Below are positions 35,761 through 47,819 of a DNA stretch of 64,000 bases, one piece after another. The notes beneath the pieces were generated by a model. It had not been told where the DNA came from. It worked only from the letters and a program-made list of their open reading frames with translations, and did no database searches. Each line of letters opens with the position of its first letter. Positions within the stretch are counted from its first letter, which is position 1. Where the stretch lies: contig NBAZ01000001.1 of assembly GCA_002794735.1 (NCBI GenBank), positions 248,001-312,000 on the forward strand. The letters are read 5' to 3'. The translations under genes were made by a program, and so were the position numbers. The stretch is from Pyrrhoderma lamaoense. Lineage: Eukaryota; Basidiomycota; Agaricomycetes; Hymenochaetales; Hymenochaetaceae.

Positions 35761-36839
35761 ATGAACTTCTCCAAGCTAGAAATGCTCTTCAAAATACCCT
35801 CGACGATATCTTACCACTTGTGGACTTTATTCTTATTCACAAAGGCCGATATCAAAGGCATTGTTATACCAATGGTGTGTCCTTGTATCATACCCCAGAC
35901 TTTTTTATGTTTTCTGATCGTGTGTATACTACAGACAGTCTTGACCATCGCATCTACCCCATTATCCTCTTTTTCTCGACTACTTCAAGCCATATTCTGG
36001 CTCTGGCTTACCGTCTTGCAATGTGACCTACCCAATCAGACTCTCAGCCGGATTGAGGATGAGAAGAATAAAAGGGACCGGCCGATCCCTTCAGGACGCA
36101 TTTCCTTCGAAGCTACTGTTAAATTGAGGTGGGCTGTGGTGCCTGTCTGTCTAGCAGTATCTGCTTGTCACAGTCTCGAGATAGTTTATGCGACGGCGCG
36201 GGCTGCGTCCTAACATATCTCTATAATGAGAAGGGAGTAGCAGCTGGTCACTGGCTTGCCAGAGATACCCTTATTGCAGTTGGCTATGGAGTGTGGGGGG
36301 CAGGAGCGTGTTTAATCGCAGGTGATTTTCAAAATATTTCTTGTATAAAGTAAGATTAAGGCACCTTTCTGATTTTTGTGACATAGGTGAAAACCCTCAT
36401 GAACTCAGTGATACTGCTCGTACATCACTACTATATTGCATGGCAGTAGTTGTAACTACAATCCATGCAGAGGATTTTAAAGATATTGTGGGAGATAAGC
36501 TAGTTGGAAGAAAGACGCTTCCAATTGTCGCCCCAACTTAGCACGTTACTCGTTCCCATTCTTAGTCATTGGCTGGTCAACCATCTTGAGCATGGTTTGG
36601 AAACTTTCCGTGGCCGCTTCAGTCGCGTACGTCACCTTGGGGCTACTGGTCGGCTGGAGATTTATTGCGTATAATTCTGTGAAAGCAGACCAGAGAAGTT
36701 TTTACCTGTACAGCGTGAGTATATCTCCTTATTTCACGTATAACTTGTGGCTGATGAGTCATGCTCACATATCTAGCTTTGGATCACACTAGGGTTTGCT
36801 CTTCCCGTTAACGTACACCTCATTTCTGCGGCGTATTAA
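35761..36839 (+). CDS. UbiA-superfamily membrane enzyme, paralog C (two frame breaks)
   Basis: Third UbiA paralog, in tandem with B. Exons 35761-35874, 35935-36321, 36387-36714 and 36777-36839. Motif 1 is PNQTLSRIEDEKNKRDRPIP and motif 2 is HAEDFKDIVGDKLVGRKTLP. The frame breaks at the GGG run 36200-36202 (before GCVLTYLYNEKG) and at CCCCAA 36531-36536 (before LARYSFPFLVIGW). One base added at each restores exon lengths of 388 and 329 nt, exactly as in paralog B, and a product of 297 residues. It could be a pseudogene, but the same type of break occurs in essential genes of this window. The start at 35761 aligns with the other paralogs. An upstream in-frame Met at 35650 is unlikely. Confidence 0.85.
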
Positions 36840-37692
36840 ACCCCCCACAAAGGTCCGTATTTGTGACCTGTATCTATAGTTGGAGAAGACAAAACGTTCA
36901 GATCGATAGTAATTAATACATTACTAGAATATAATAGAGGTTGATCGGATGTACTTTATAAGTTTCCTAACGTATTAGTATGTAAAAGCTAAAAAACTGA
37001 ATGACATACCGAGGTAGAAATACGTTGACTCACAAAGGAATGTCGGACATTGCAAAAGTAATTGTACAAGCTCGTTAAGTTCATGTTTCATGGAGCGAGG
37101 CGGACCTTAAGCGTGAATGGAAGACGTTCAAAATCCAATATGGCCGTAAGGCGCTAGTAGAAAACGGAGTCAGAGGCTGCTCACTTCAGCGTGTTTTGTC
37201 CTATATTAGTCTTTTATGATATTTTCAAAATCGCGGTTCTTGCAATTCGTATGTAAACAAACGAACAGGTAAATACAGAATTTCATAAATCTGACTCGTG
37301 AAACGTTGTAAATCTACTTAGCACATTCTTTATTTCAAAATAAGAGCCTGTAGACCGAGTAGTCAAATTGTGGCTGTGTGATCGGGCCGTAATTTCTCTT
37401 GTGATTTCATTATCCACTACTCAGTTGCACTAACCTGCAGAATGATGGAATGATATAGAATTGAGAAAAAAATAGATGATAAGCTTAACTGACTATTGTT
37501 CCTATACAGCAATGATGCTTTACTCAATCACAAAACCGATGTCATCGTTAACAATCTCATGTCAAAGGTGACTTCTTCTTTAAGTTCCCGGATCAATAAA
37601 CTAGGGCATGGTTGCACCAAACTGCACTGCAGTCGTATAGTCATATATAAGAGCATGAACAAAACCTCATCATACTCCATATCACCCCAGAC
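36840..37692. other. intergenic UbiA-C/F-box
   Basis: An 853-bp gap without a recognisable gene. An open frame at 37496-37819 overlaps the start of the F-box gene in another frame and appears to be a shadow. Confidence 0.35.
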
Positions 37693-38762
37693 ATGGATTG
37701 TATCGCCGTGGAGCTTATTCAAATCATCTTTTCGTATGCCTGTGCTGACGACCATGGAAAGACCGCTCGGACACTGGCTTAGTTTCAAAGGGATTTCGAG
37801 AGATCGCTGCTCCGCTTGAATTTCGCTCTCTACTCATCGCTGGCCCACGACAGCTCTCTAGACTCATGATGAGATTAGGAGTTCCAGATAATACTTCATC
37901 CATAGAGACCAACAACAGCTACGAGCGGGCCTTTCATTTTGATTCCATGATCACGAAGCAGATCCGCCACATTTTGATCTCCGATGTCAGCATAGCTCAT
38001 TCACTCGCTTCCGACTCTACTTGTGCCCCGTACACATCTTTTTGGAGCACGTCCGAAGGACAGCAGGCTTCCCGTGAGTACGCCGACTGCTCCGAAAGTT
38101 TCAGATCGTGCGTCAAAACTCTTTTGCGATGTACAAGCAGTACACTACAGTCATTATCAATCCTCGCGTATTCGAGTCCAATCATACACAGCACGTTGAG
38201 TGGCCTGGATTTTCCGCGACTCCGATATTTGACAGTCAAGAGCCGGTCCTCGAGGATACAGTCTGACTACTTCAGTGCGAATGCTTCGATTTTTGTCCAC
38301 CCGACGGCTCCTAATCTGAGGCGACTACACTTTGATGGACCGAGTTGGGTTCAAGAGTACCGCGGCATGAAAATGTGTTACACTTTTCTAAACCCATTCC
38401 TCAAGGACGTCTCTTCTCGTTATCCAGATTTGAATCACCTCGTCATAAGCGATCATAACCTATCTGACGTCGGCACACTAATCAAAGTACTCCACGGCCT
38501 TACATCAAGCGAGTCGTTGCACTGTAATACTGCGGGCGGTCGTGTAAAAGCATTTGTCTTTGAAAAAGGAGCGTCTCCGAAACACGAGGTTGAATTCGGA
38601 TTTCAGGAGCTTATTAAGCAAAGAGAAGCTCTTACCAGCACAGTAGAGAAACTACCCGTTCACTTCCTGGAAGTCCGAGTTCCTGTAACAGCTCCTCCAA
38701 ATGAAGGAAAAACATGCTTTGAGGGTCTGCTATCGGAGTGGGAAAACAAAATAATTGATTAA
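37693..38762 (+). CDS. F-box-like protein (one frame break)
   Basis: Single-exon gene starting with an F-box-like segment typical of mushrooms (MDCIAVELIQIIFSYAC, then TARTLA and VSKGFREIAAPLEFRSLLI). F-box proteins recruit substrates to SCF ubiquitin ligases. The rest has no clear repeat domain but contains leucine-rich pieces such as FPRLRYLTV and LRRLHFDGPSW, as in LRR-type F-box proteins. The frame breaks at TT 37779-37780. One extra base gives a continuous 356 residues to the stop at 38760-38762. Such genes are highly expanded and variable in basidiomycetes, so the target cannot be inferred. Confidence 0.72.
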
Positions 38763-39279
38763 CGGAATGAATGCAATGATGGTCAAAACTATATGTTACT
38801 TGTATCAGTATTATTATCAAATTAGGCAAAACCGGATCATTATTGTTGTAGACGTACGGTATCTTTCCCATAGTATAGTGTAAGATATTTTTTAGTCATT
38901 AGTCATCGAAACTACCGATATCGATAAATACTGGACTGTAGCTCGGATAGTGGCTTCTGTAGCTCAGCGCCGAACTTTGAAAATTAGCCAACTTTGTAAC
39001 TTTTTTATAAGGAAAAAGCTTATAACAAACTAGTTTTGTCTAGGGGTCATTGATGTGAGATGCTAACGGTGTGTAACAGAGAAAATGAATTTCAAAAATT
39101 TCTTATATAGTACATTCGCTGAGATGCTGAAGATGATAAAAGTACAATCGTAATTCTCTGACTAAAACCTGTTTCGTTTGCGTGACGAAGGTTTGTCATA
39201 GCCTAACCCTAGTGTTCTCGGACTAGAATGAGAGTATGTGCATTAGTGGACCAAAATGATAATAAGAAAACAATTCAAC
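38763..39279. other. convergent intergenic F-box/CSN7
   Basis: A 517-bp AT-rich gap between convergent stop codons, presumably with both 3' untranslated regions. At 38965 a short tgtagctcag resembles a tRNA D-arm, but no tRNA can be folded around it. Confidence 0.35.
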
Positions 39280-40340
39280 TTACTTGGATTTTCGTGTTTT
39301 CACATCGTTCTGAGAGGTCGAACTCTCTACTCGACCGTTACCAACAGATCGCAGCTCATCTACATCCATAGATTCATCTCTATCACTATCCAGTACTCCT
39401 GTGCCTCTCACACTGCTCTTGCTTTCTTTCTGCTTTTTGGCGATATCTAAAAGCGTCTGTTCTACTGACTGTATATGTTCATTCTCAGCTGTTTTCTTCA
39501 ACATATCCTGAGACGCAATTTGTGCAAGTTGAGTATCTAGTGCAGTTAGAACAGCTGAGGTGGTTCGAGCCCTACAGATTAAATACTTGTTTAACAAGGT
39601 AATGGAGATCCAGAAGATGTTACATACCACTCTTGCAACGAGCTTAGCAAGTTTTCTATCTTTCCTGGACCAAGATCTCGACCGATCGTGTATTCTACTT
39701 CAAACTGCTGTCGTTTTTGATCAAGTTTCCCTCGCATGAGATCGAGATAAATGCCGTCGATAATGAGGTCTTCTAGTTCACGGATAGTCGGTACTTGCAG
39801 AGAGTCAAGCAGCAAGCTGTATGGAAGCATCTATAATATAAAGTGAGTGTTCCTTTCGCAGTATCGAGGTCGTATTACACACCCGTTTTTCATGACTCAA
39901 ACTTATTATGGTCAAAAGACGGAGTTTAGTTAGCTGAGCTTGATTCAAAACTGGAATTGAATCCTTTGATTCTGAGAGGGTGCGTATGAGAATATAAGAC
40001 TATTGAGGGTCAAGTTTGCACACACTACTGTACTCCTCGTATGTTCCGTACGCAAATAGCTCCAACATTCGGTAGCTAGAGGCCTGCTCGCCTTTCGAGA
40101 GCTGTGGTATTTCATCAAAGTCTGTTCAGCTTAATCAAGATACACTACCCAGCACAAAAGTCGATATCTATGCACCTCTTGTATATTAGCTATTTCAAGT
40201 AGCTCCGAGAAAACAAAAACGCCAGGTGCCGATGTTGCATCTTGAATGAGCTTCGCCGCTGCGGCGCCCTTCGCACCTTTTGCCATCAATAAAAAAGGCT
40301 CAAGTTTCGAAGCAGCATTCTGCGATAAGTCTAGAGTCAT
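39280..40340 (-). CDS. CSN7: COP9 signalosome subunit 7 (PCI domain)
   Basis: CSN7 is a PCI-domain scaffold subunit of the COP9 signalosome, which removes Nedd8 from cullins. It is thus functionally linked to CAND1 in the same window. Five exons (40340-40176, 40101-40029, 39971-39883, 39830-39628, 39571-39280) give 273 residues with all phases matching. Signs of the family: FVFSELLEIANIQE, YRMLELFAYGTYEEY, LNQAQLTKLRLLTIISL, and PTIRELEDLIIDGIYLDLMR with GKLDQKRQQFEVEYTIGRDL (winged helix part of PCI). A C-terminal helix and a charged tail follow. Exon 2 must use the acceptor before LSKGEQ (40102). The nearer AG would break the frame. Confidence 0.92.
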
Positions 40341-40622
40341 TGATGTCCTAAAGCCGGCTTATTATCTTTCAGAAATAGGGGATTGTATTTAGATGTATGT
40401 ATGTTGCTTGTTGAAGCTTGGATGAATGCCGCGGCATGAGTTGGATGCGTGACGGGCTCATGCATCATATGAGCATGAACATAAAACTTGATTTGGAATG
40501 ATCGACATGGACCCACACTTGAGTACTAATAATCGTCACACGCGTCAGAGCTAACTTACACGACAACACTCATGCATCCTCCCTTGTCTGTATAGCACTC
40601 CAAAGGTGCTTCAATAACTATA
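40341..40622. promoter_or_regulatory. shared divergent promoter region CSN7/RGP1
   Basis: Only 282 bp separate the start codons of CSN7 (minus) and RGP1 (plus), so this segment must carry both promoters. No single binding site was assigned. The call rests on the head-to-head arrangement. Confidence 0.45.
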
Positions 40623-43617
40623 ATGAATCCACGAGATGCTGTAGATACTGATACTGGTGTGCGTATAACTGTTGTTCCAGCTCAGTCTGCTTTCTTTGCT
40701 GGTGAGGACTTCAAAGTGATTGTAACATTCAGCAATACTCGGAGTCCATCAGCCCCTGCGAAACGGTCTGTATCACAGACACATAAGAGAGCAGTTCACT
40801 CTATCAGCTATGCACCATTAGCACGCCCACCAACATCTCCTGTCACTCCGAGGCCTGCCGTACCACCCACACCACTTACAGCGCGGCCAGAAGGGAAGGA
40901 TAAGAAGATACATGCTCGGAAAGGGCTCATTGGCGATAGCTCTCTCAAAGCTGGAGGGACTGGTAGCACATCGCAGGTGCTGAAGGGGAAGTCTATGTCC
41001 GTCACAATCTCTACCCAGGAACTTGCAGCCGCACTTTCTGCCTCTGTAGCATCCTCCTTGCGCGATGCTTCTTTTCCTGCGAACCATCCTCACGCTAGAA
41101 AACACTCCGTTCTAGACGGACAGATGCAAGCTGAACTACAACTACGGGAACTTTCTTCCTCTCCGGTCCTTGCGCCATCTGGGTCTGGGTCTGTCAATAA
41201 CTCGGCGTTTTCACTTTCTTTGGATACCATAGCAGAAGGAGGTTCGCAATCTGAAAAGCATTCTTATCCTCCAGCAAATAACCATGGTCCTAATATTGGA
41301 CTCGGACTTGGGCTTGGGACTCCGCCACAACTTTCAGAATCTAGACAGCCGCCTCGTTCTGCCTTCGCTACAACTTTTGCTCAACCGGAACCGAGCTTGT
41401 ACTTTATGCATATGCTCAGTTATCTGGTTCGTTAACCCTCGGGAATGTTCAGGGTGAGAGCCGTGCACAGTCCCAGGCTCTTAATGCGATTCGCAACATT
41501 CTAAAAAGAAGGCAAGCTATAGGAGGAGGAAGCATGGAGATTTCCTCCACTCTTGAAAGTCGTCCTAATATTAGCCCAGTGCTCCAAAGATCTAGGTCCG
41601 GACATGGACGCTCAGCTTCCTTATCTTCAAGCCTCATGAGTCTCATTTCCCCTCCTATGCCTCAACATCAGCCTTGGTCTCCAGGCCACAAAGCTCGTTC
41701 TCCATCACTTCTTGCTTCTATTATAAGTCCAAGTGTCTCTTCACCAGCAGCATTAAACAATTCTGGATCAGAGCCGGTTGAAGAAGTTGATCCTAGCACC
41801 CCGCTTCCTATATATGATGTTCAACCAGCAGTACTAGCGGTAGATCTCGTCCTGGCGCCTGGGAAAGTCGCTCTTGTAAGTCGCTCACTCCTCATCTCTC
41901 TGTACATAAACTGAGATTACCCCCAAAACTGCTTCCAGATACCTATACTCTTCCGCTTCCTAGCCATCTTCCCCGACATTCCGTGGGCGTGCGTTGAAGT
42001 TTACATACCATCTTACTGTAGGTGTTTGTCGTGCCCGCCCATCTCCATCTGCTCCAAATGGGAGAGGAAGCACGAGTCAGGTTATGCGAGTACCAATACG
42101 TATCTACAACAATGTTGATGTCTCTATGCCTTATCCTCAGAAGCCATATGACCTTCTTTCTCCAGTTCTTAATCCTAGTAGTAAAAGCCAATTGGCACGG
42201 GTTGTCGAGACTTCATCGGATGGAACTATAATCTCGAAGAATAAATCCCCCGAGGCTGCTATGGCCTCTGCAAAGATTGAGCATAAGCAGAACTCGGGGT
42301 CAGGGCTGAAAGAGTACGCCCAGCGTTTACTTTCTTCTCTCTCGAAGGATCTGCCTATGATGGTTGATTTGGATCCTACTAGCCCCTCCACCCATCGTGA
42401 GATGGACGGAGGAGGGGAGCTCACAGGGTGTAGAGAGGCTGTCGAGATTTTGACCAGAAACATGCGAAAAAGTAAGAGTACTATGAACTAATATTTCTGA
42501 CCTAAGCTTACGATCATCATGACCTTCCCTTAGTTTCTTACGACGTAAACAAGAACGGTTTGAAAGTTGCAGTTCTAACTTTCACAAAGTCTGCATATAG
42601 ACTAGGGGAGACGGTAATCGGTGCAGTTGAAATCAATGATTTGGAAAACCGAGCCCGGGTTCTCAAGGTAAACTCTCAAAAAATGTTTTATTGCCTGCAT
42701 TTCTCACCGTGACATTTACTACGGTAGCTTTCGGCAATGTTAGAAGCACATGAATCTCTGCCTTCAGCATTGTGTCCCCCATCTTCTCAGAGTCAGGGAC
42801 AAACGTCAAAGAAGCTACGAAAACTTCACGCAGAGTACCATGCTTCTCTCACGCCATCCGTACTACGTACATCGTTCGCGCTTGATATCCCATCTGACGC
42901 CTCGCCTGCGTTTCAGTGCGAATGCGCGTCTCCATACTCTTTTTCAGATTCGGCGAGGGAGCTAAACACTATTGGATCAATGGGAAATCAGGGACAGGTA
43001 CCAGGGGGACTTACATGGACTGTCCGCCTATGCCTCCTCGTGGCCGTTGCAAGCCCGTATGCAACCGCCGGTGTATCTGGTGCTCGTACCAAGGGGTTAG
43101 TTCGTGATGGCCCTCAAGGCGAGTGGGGATCAACTTGGAGAGCGACTAGAGGTATAGCTCCATTACAAAAACTTGATGCTAAAGCGCAAAAAAGAGCCAG
43201 AGATTGCAGCAGCATCAAGCGCTTGCAGGCGGGCTACCTGGATCTGGACAAAATCAGCAACAACAACGTGGCTGGGCATCATATATTATCTCTAGCCTAC
43301 TCAGTCCCGGTGAGCGTGAATATCATGATGGAGATGAGGAAGATGAAGATGAAGATGAAGATGAAGATGAAGAATATGATGAGAGGATCAGACGCGAAGC
43401 GCTTGCAGCTGGGGAAGGATTTGGTCTCGGGACTGGAGGGGAAGGATTCGGAACAACTCGGGCGTTTCAGGACTTTTCTACTGATGAGCTGGATGTTGGT
43501 GGAGGAGATGAAGGTTGGAGTGAACTACGAGCTGAAACGGTTGAGTGCGAAGTTCCAATTCGCGTTTGGCCTGGGAATACGGCATTTCGTCCGATGGAAG
43601 TCATTTTTGACGTTTAG
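40623..43617 (+). CDS. RGP1: Rgp1, subunit of the Ric1-Rgp1 exchange factor (four frame breaks)
   Basis: Rgp1 with Ric1 is the guanine-nucleotide exchange factor for the Golgi GTPase Ypt6/Rab6. Four exons (40623-41875, 41939-42471, 42534-42667, 42728-43617) encode an N-terminal arrestin-like strand region (RITVVPAQSAFFAGEDFKVIV) and long Ser/Pro-rich inserts. Conserved blocks are LPPTFRGRALKFTYHLTVG, TKSAYRLGETVIGAVEIND, LTWTVRLCLLVAVASP and the C-terminal VECEVPIRVWPGNTAF. Breaks lie at TTT 41403-41405, AAA 41864-41866, CCCC 41971-41974 and A6 43188-43193. One base added at each gives 937 residues and correct phases at all three introns. The GATGAA-type repeat near 43335-43375 codes for an acidic run. 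A decayed copy of the last exon lies at 55 kb. Confidence 0.9.
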
Positions 43618-45212
43618 GAGGATACATCTTACCAAAGTGACGTAGCTAAGAAAGGAGAGACGGTTGTTGTGGTCTGAATGGAAGAGAGATAAAGTGTTAA
43701 GGTACCCAAAACGAAAGTCAAAATTTCGGAACTCAGGACTCCTCGAAACAAATTGATACCTTACAATGATATGCTTCCTCTGGATATAATAGTGGTCTTT
43801 GATTTACTTGACTCCTGAGATATCATACATAAAACTTGGAGGGGAAAAATCACCATGTTGTAGCATGGTGCTTCCTTCCTTATACCCTGTTAACCGTCCC
43901 GCTGACGGTCCAGATGATCATGGTATCTTCAATATCCTCCTCCTTTCTTCTGCTTAGCCAGGAAATGTCTCTGTGGATCTGAGGATTTTCTTTTTCAAAG
44001 ATTTTGGACCTCAGTGAATTGTGAACTTGTCGAAGAATCAGAAGGCATCTGTTATACTTTATCTCTTGAAACGAATCGCCTTTTATGCGACCAAACCGAC
44101 TTTCCGGAGTTTACACATCCCTATCATCTATGAATATCTGATCCCTACATGTGTAATAGACATATTCGGCTTTTAAACAGGTTCTTATCAAACTCTCTAC
44201 TAGATACCGATGATTTGTAGTACCAATACGCAAAGAAGTGCGGAGGGTTGGTATAGGGCGGAGGTGATATAGGGCGGAGGGAGGCATTCCAAACTCATAT
44301 GCAGCTCCTTGGATGCTTCAGGAGAATGCGTCAAGGATAGAACAAGCCTGTATTTTGGAAAATCTATGGTCTCTAAGTAGGTAAAGGAAAGTAGAGATGT
44401 GGATGTAATAAAAAAAGCAGTGTAAAATGCAATGAACATAAGCATCCCAGCTTATTTAGGAATTATTCACTATTTTACTACGAGCCTTTTTGGGCCATGG
44501 TGCATAATTTAAAGCTATATGCGTTCTGAGGTATGAAACAAGCACTGTACATGTACGTGTAACTTAGCTTACCATCCCGAAATATTGCTTTGAAAGGACT
44601 AACTTACCGTTATATATGGATCGATCCTTGAATATCGGATGTGATTCATATACTTCTGGTTTCTTTGGCGGAGACTTAACACGAATTGATATCTCGGTGT
44701 TTCAGTTCTCAAAAAGAAAATCACGTTGAATAGATAATTGGGCTTTTTTGACAATAAGGTTCACATCTCCGCTACTTTAGCCTATTGTCTGTCTCGTAAC
44801 AAAATCGAGACACTCAGACATAACGAATCTATCCCTTCACTTTCGTGCATTTTTTGGATGAAAATCCACCCCTTTTCTTACATTCCTTATATATACACGA
44901 CTACACCCATGCAATTTTGAAAATATGTCGTGAATAAATAATAATACGAGATAATGGTATATTTTAACTCCTTTCACAAACAGAGAGCCCCACTCATAAG
45001 TTCGGAGAGTTTTAAAACCATCTGCCCATGAGATCCTAAAAGTCCTTGGAAATCCATTTGTATAAACAATGTATACTTCTCAAGTTCATTTCATAGTTTG
45101 TAAATCACATCTTTATATATCCGTAGTTGACTAGATAACTATCTCTAGTCAGCAATATTAGCTCTGTAAATGCTATAGTAGAGTGATTTACCTTATCAAA
45201 AAGTAAGAATAA
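43618..45212. other. intergenic RGP1/DUF6533 gene
   Basis: About 1.6 kb with no recognisable gene. ORFs at 44200-44445 minus and 44738-44920 plus lack family features. The first few hundred bases probably contain the RGP1 3' untranslated region. Confidence 0.35.
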
Positions 45213-46615
45213 TCAAGCACTAAAGCTGGTAGTAGCACTTTGTCCTGAATAAGACATCTCGATATAATCTATTGCAGAAGCAGAGATTACAGTGCTATCT
45301 CCAGAGGTTTCTCTTGCCACCTGCCTTAGATTAAACAAGAGTCGAGAAACAAGAATAGAATGTATGGAACGTTCCAAACTAAATTCAAGAAAATTATAAG
45401 GTACGAAATATGTCTATTGATCCAAAAAAAGGCTTTCCTGCTAAGTAAAAACATATAATACTAGTGACTTATTAGGGAGATAAAAGGTTCAACGGGAGCT
45501 GATAAACTTACTATGGCAGATGTGAAAATAACGACGATATTTATTATAGAGAATACTTCAAGATCATTAATATGAGATACAATGTCGACGCATATGAAGC
45601 TTCATACCGAATAGATAAATATAGAAAAGTGATCCTAGTAGAGTTAAGCTTAGATCTCGTACATATTCTTCTTACATGTTATTGACTTACCATCTCGATA
45701 TACCGCTTTAATTAGTGGTGTACGATCCTGCATCCGGACTGAATCGAGTTAGTAGTCATATATACTTCCAAAAAAGGTAGCTTACTCACATATTTGGTAG
45801 CCTTTTATTATCATCAAGACTAAAATGCCTTGAAACCAACCAAGATTGCACCGTGCCTGATCAGAACAAAAAAGCATATAAAATAATAGTATTACCGGCT
45901 TCCGTAATCATGAGTAAAACCCAGCAAAGCGAGATATAAAGTCGATTCCCGGATGAGATAAAACACCCGGTCCAAGGGGATCAAGAGGAATGTCTTGACT
46001 TTATCAGAATCTTGCAGAAATCATATTTGAGAAATAACATACAGGAAAGGCTTTTTACCAATGAGCCACCAAGCGTGAAAGTTGAGACAGTAGAAACGAA
46101 TATCCATATTACTAAGAAGTATCCAATATATCTATTCTGAGCCCACAATGCCCAGGTTCTCATAGCAAGTACCACTAAAGAAAGCGGATAAAACATGTTG
46201 AACACAAAGTTATCTCATATTTACCTTCTGCAGTTATTATACCAGAGATAATCAGGACTAATAGACTTGTTCACAATATGTAACACTCATAAAAATAGTT
46301 TGACACACAAGCAGACGAGAAGTGAACGAGTTGGCATTCACCAACTGACATCCTTGGCAACCATTGATCTGTATTAACGTATAAGTAAGTGATTATAAAG
46401 ATGATTAACTGAGTCTTACGTATCGCTGTAATAGTGAGATCTACAAATGGACTATATCGGATTAAAAAAAATAAGATCTTGGTTATAGATATGTTTGTTG
46501 GCCATATGAGTTTATACTCGGCATCAAATGTTAGACAGTAGTCATATAACTGAGAGTGCATAGTATAAGCAATGAAATGGGTTCCTTGAGCTGGATACTC
46601 GTACAAAGAGAACAA
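45213..46615 (-). CDS. DUF6533-type multi-helix membrane protein
   Basis: Member of the large basidiomycete membrane-protein family with the DUF6533 N-terminus. Function is unknown, and a receptor-like seven-helix topology is often assumed. Exon 1 (46615-46420) has the hallmark YDYCLTFDAEYKLIW followed by ITKILFFLIRYSPFVDL. Later exons show ITAEVVLAMRTWALWAQNRY (the E-V-x-L-x-x-R-T-W-A-x-W helix) and DRTPLIKAVYRDG near 45700. A C-terminal segment LVSRLLFNLRQVARETS ends in a Ser-rich tail with the stop at 45213-45215. This order matches the family. Not every exon boundary between 45360 and 46400 could be fixed, and frame breaks may be hidden in introns, so only the span and the named blocks are supported. 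Confidence 0.7.
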
Positions 46616-47663
46616 GGCTAGACACTAGACGTGCTATAATCTTAAGTAAAACCGTCGCCAAATTGAGACTTCCTTACATGCTATGTACTGTTGTGATATC
46701 AATGTAAGAGATATATCATACTATGGGATATCACAGTACGCACCATATCAAGACGTGGTTTTTGCGTTTCAAGAGCCCAGAACTCCTCTTCATATAGAGT
46801 GTATCCGTTCGTTGTACTTGAATACATGATTACTTGTGAAGAAACACTCAAAAGGGCGGTTGGCTATTATTTATACAACGTCACCTAGTATGATGATCCT
46901 TAAATATAAATGTTTTTCTTATTATAAAATCTGCAAATCTGGTACAGCCAACTATACGGGAGTTGACACCGCAGATTCAAGAGCGTGATTTCGGCTCATT
47001 TCAGTTTTTAAAAAAGAAACGATTTTGACGGGTTGAATCTGGTCATGATGCTTAAACTCAGTAACCAGTCACATAATGTGATACTTTAGGACAGACAGAA
47101 GCTCTCGATATGGAAACCAGTAGTACATAATTTTTCTCTTAGTTACCAATGTTCTGATATGACCACTATTTGTGAGTACAAAATCAACAGTTTCGTGATG
47201 TTCAAGCTTGTAATCATGATGATCATCCTGAAGATGCAAGATTGACATATAGAACATTCGCGGAGAGCACTTCTGTTTATATATACGGCGCTGTATAGCT
47301 TGAAACGCATAGCAGATTGTCTAGTTGGGGTACTATTTCGTCCGTTTGGCTAAAGATCCCGTGAAAACCTAGTTGATTACTCGACTCGATACCCATTTCA
47401 TCTGCGCAAAATTTTGGATCTGAGTTAATTTCCCAATCCAAGAGATCAAAGCCCCGTAACCAGTACACCATCAGCTATCTGTATTTCAAAGTTTGGATTA
47501 TGGTAGATGAGTACTAACAGATATCCGTCGATAGATATCAGACTTTCAACTTATCTTAACAGTAAAATCAAACTCAGCGATGGATTTCTACGCTTGAGTC
47601 AGCAAACGTCTTTTCAATCTTAAAAGTATTGTTTATCATTAGCGACATTAGTTTTCCAGAGTT
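46616..47663. other. intergenic, possible unidentified minus-strand ORFs
   Basis: Two minus-strand ORFs (47069-47257 and 47277-47471) are adjacent. The second reads like protein (SNQLGFHGIFSQTDEIVPQL) but matches no family I recognise. They could be exons of a small unknown gene. Otherwise nothing is seen. Confidence 0.3.
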
Positions 47664-47819
47664 TTTGCATCTATCCTTTGTGGAAAAGAGGCATCCGTGG
47701 ATGAAGTCATCGGCGTTATGCTTGGGCTACAGAAAGGAGAAACAGAAGGCATACTGAAGTACATTCAACCATTGGGCATCCAAAGTCAGGCAAACCAGAC
47801 TGTATCAACTCCGAATTAA
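47664..47819 (+). pseudogene. NACHT/NLR relic fragment
   Basis: This 51-codon piece reads FASILCGKEASVDEVIGVML then G-L-Q-K-G-E-T-E-G-I-L. That is the pattern of the helical region just after the NACHT domain in mushroom NLRs, and it corresponds to KSFLDKDIDEMLGLGEGATE in the large gene downstream (near 50220-50290). No Walker motif or WD40 repeat accompanies it, so it is a leftover of another NLR copy. Identification rests on pattern similarity only. Confidence 0.6.

Noticed and set aside
38950..39000. tRNA-like D-arm (tgtagctcag)
   Set aside because: No anticodon stem, T-arm or acceptor pairing can be built around it.
42137..42463. Long antisense ORF opposite RGP1, and similar antisense ORFs over other genes
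   Set aside because: They lie opposite confirmed exons, have no recognisable protein pattern and are expected shadows.
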